A stretch of DNA of 7,111 nt, taken from positions 1 through 7,111 of the forward strand of contig JAGGZO010000076.1 in NCBI GenBank assembly GCA_021161995.1, in the 5' to 3' direction. Position numbers and translations under genes: made by a program. This document shows positions 5,625 to 7,111 of this stretch, one piece after another (the first letter of the stretch is position 1; every line of letters begins with the position of its first letter). The notes beneath the pieces are model-generated. The model saw nothing but the letters and a program-made list of their open reading frames with translations, was not told where the DNA came from and did no database searches. The DNA is from Candidatus Aenigmatarchaeota archaeon. Lineage in GTDB: Archaea; Aenigmatarchaeota; Aenigmatarchaeia; CG10238-14; SpSt-28.

Positions 5625-7111
5625 ATGCCTATCTCTTTTAGCAAAATCGAGGATGCTGCTAAGGGTATTGGCCCTGGTGAGCTAGTTCATTTAAGCCTAC
5701 CAAGATTCAGATTGAATTTTACTCTACCTTTTGGTTCAGGTACTGCAATATTCTACGGTTTTGTATTGCAGCTACCAAAATGGGGTTTTGACACTTTTAA
5801 GTATGGCGAATTCCTTTATGTCTCTCCGGGTTATCAACCAGCTTATCAATTAACAATACAACAAAAAAATCAGATAGAACAACAGATCAAAGCATATGCT
5901 GCTGATGTAGCCAGAGCCATTTCTGATGTAGAATTGCTTTATCATGATTTAAGAAAATATAAAGAGTTCCTTGACTATTTCGAGAAAGTAGAAAAAGGCA
6001 AATCGCTATTGAAAAAAGCAGAGAAAAACAAAGACGAAAAGCTAAAAGAGGAAGCGTTAAAATTGATAAAGGAGGGTAATGTTGCTTTAAGGTCTGTTTT
6101 CATTGACCAAGTAGATGTTCATACAGGAGATGTTTATTCGTTGAATGGTATGGCCACTCGAAGATGGCCAACTGTAATAGCAGATTTTATGCAATTAGAT
6201 GAAGAAAGAACAAAGGAAGAAGTAAAGAAAAAATTACCGACCATAAGCGATGCAGAAGCGGTTGTTTTAACAAAGAAGAATGTTTTATTCCTAGAATGGA
6301 AATCTTTGTTTTTCAACACAGTCAAAGAAAGATACATGAATATCAAAAAGCTGTTAGAAATGAGAAAGGCTTCTGTCGAAAAATACAAAGAGATGTTGTT
6401 GCCTTTGATACAAAAGTACATGAGTTATAAAGAAACGATACCACCTTTAACAAATCCAGTTATAAAACCAGGTTCTAAAGCCCAAGAGATAGAAGGTACC
6501 TCAATATGGGCATGGAGAACTATACCGTATGAATATGAACCAAATAAACCAATTCTAAAACCAAAAGGTAATATATCACTAGAAAAAGCTGGTTATGAAC
6601 CTGATGAGGCAAAAAAGCTTGGTAAAACTACTACAGTGGAACTACCAGTTGAGCCATCTGTTGATTATGTTGTTAGACAAGGAATAAAAGTTCTTGAAGA
6701 GGAATACAAAATGCATGTTACCTTAGAAGACATAGAGAAAGCAAGGGAAAATCTTTATAGAAGAATAAATAAACCAGAAGTGAAAGAAGCTGGCTGGGAC
6801 CAATCACCGTTTTATGTTTTCTTCGATATGAATTTCGAAAGGGTTTCATTGAAAATGCCGAATGGTGCACAAATAGAAGACATAACTCTAGAAGCAACAC
6901 CTCAGCTAATTTCACAAAATCTAATGCTCCTAAAATTAATAGAAATGGAGTTGATAAAGAAGCAGTATGAAAATGAAATATTTCGATTTATTGGTGAAGC
7001 AACAGAGGTTAAAACAACAGATGGTTTAATTTTGTTAAAAAGATTGGATGAAGCTGTTAAAGAAGAATTCCCGTATGTTTTTGGTATTGGTGAAAAACTA
7101 GAAGAAGCGAA
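5625..7111 (+). CDS. Large uncharacterised cysteine-free, helix-rich protein, 3'-truncated by window edge
   Basis: The frame is open from the ATG at 5625-5627 to the edge: 495 codons plus two bases with no stop. No family is recognised. Residues 1-70 look beta-rich and hydrophobic-aromatic (LSLPRFRLNFTLPFGSG, IFYGFVLQLPKWGF, GEFLYVSPGYQP). Residues ~75-150 are a long charged helical stretch with coiled-coil character, followed by a compact segment (156-190, with DVHTGDVYSLNG and RRWPTVIADFM). Another helical region covers ~218-268. A Pro-rich, Trp-containing linker (272-345) leads to a second mixed domain (345-495) with helices at 365-382 and 426-458. There is no signal peptide, membrane span or nucleotide-binding motif, and no cysteine in 495 residues. 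It starts 10 bases after the second membrane miniprotein, so it is probably in that operon. TATTTTAT at 5593-5600 could provide its own leaderless promoter. It reads as a structural or scaffold protein, which is inference only. Confidence 0.85.
   Translation, partial: MPISFSKIEDAAKGIGPGELVHLSLPRFRLNFTLPFGSGTAIFYGFVLQLPKWGFDTFKYGEFLYVSPGYQPAYQLTIQQKNQIEQQIKAYAADVARAISDVELLYHDLRKYKEFLDYFEKVEKGKSLLKKAEKNKDEKLKEEALKLIKEGNVALRSVFIDQVDVHTGDVYSLNGMATRRWPTVIADFMQLDEERTKEEVKKKLPTISDAEAVVLTKKNVLFLEWKSLFFNTVKERYMNIKKLLEMRKASVEKYKEMLLPLIQKYMSYKETIPPLTNPVIKPGSKAQEIEGTSIWAWRTIPYEYEPNKPILKPKGNISLEKAGYEPDEAKKLGKTTTVELPVEPSVDYVVRQGIKVLEEEYKMHVTLEDIEKARENLYRRINKPEVKEAGWDQSPFYVFFDMNFERVSLKMPNGAQIEDITLEATPQLISQNLMLLKLIEMELIKKQYENEIFRFIGEATEVKTTDGLILLKRLDEAVKEEFPYVFGIGEKLEEA

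Noticed and set aside
6134..6421. 95-codon minus-strand frame
   Set aside because: It is antisense to the uninterrupted 495-codon gene starting at 5625, with Phe/Ser-rich shadow composition.
6718..6915. 65-codon minus-strand frame
   Set aside because: It is antisense to the same large gene and has no supporting context.

Overview
The window looks like an AT-rich archaeal chromosome. The best evidence is a complete ATP-dependent DNA ligase of the archaeal/eukaryotic replicative type. Supporting signs are TATA-like boxes centred about 26 bases before start codons, almost no Shine-Dalgarno sequences, heavy AGA/ATA codon use and small lineage-restricted proteins. A DPANN-type or other poorly sampled archaeon would fit, but the sequence alone does not prove a phylum. 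No tRNA, rRNA, CRISPR array, insertion sequence or integrase was seen.

Layout from left to right. Positions 1-1326 (+) hold the 3' part of a multi-spanning membrane protein resembling GT-C (family 39 / PMT-like) glycosyltransferases. A 143-bp convergent spacer with two hairpins follows. A nitroreductase-family flavoprotein (1470-2129, -) and the DNA ligase (2196-3887, +) are divergent, with a 66-bp spacer carrying a TATA-like element for each. The ligase runs tail to tail into a small coiled-coil protein (3884-4198, -), and the two stop codons overlap in a CTAG. Next comes a two-gene minus-strand operon (5261 down to 4256) encoding two 166/167-residue proteins that I read as diverged tandem paralogs. 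A compact divergent promoter region (5262-5297) separates this from a plus-strand cluster: two proteins of 52 and 53 residues, each with two predicted membrane segments (5298-5456 and 5453-5614), then a large cysteine-free protein that starts at 5625 and runs off the right edge after 495 codons.

The left half is ordinary: envelope glycosylation, flavin redox chemistry and DNA end-joining. The right half, about 4.2-7.1 kb, holds no gene I can assign to a known family. Its paralog pair, twin membrane miniproteins and large helical protein flank one shared divergent promoter. That block is the best candidate here for an undescribed system, but functional linkage among its genes rests only on spacing and orientation.
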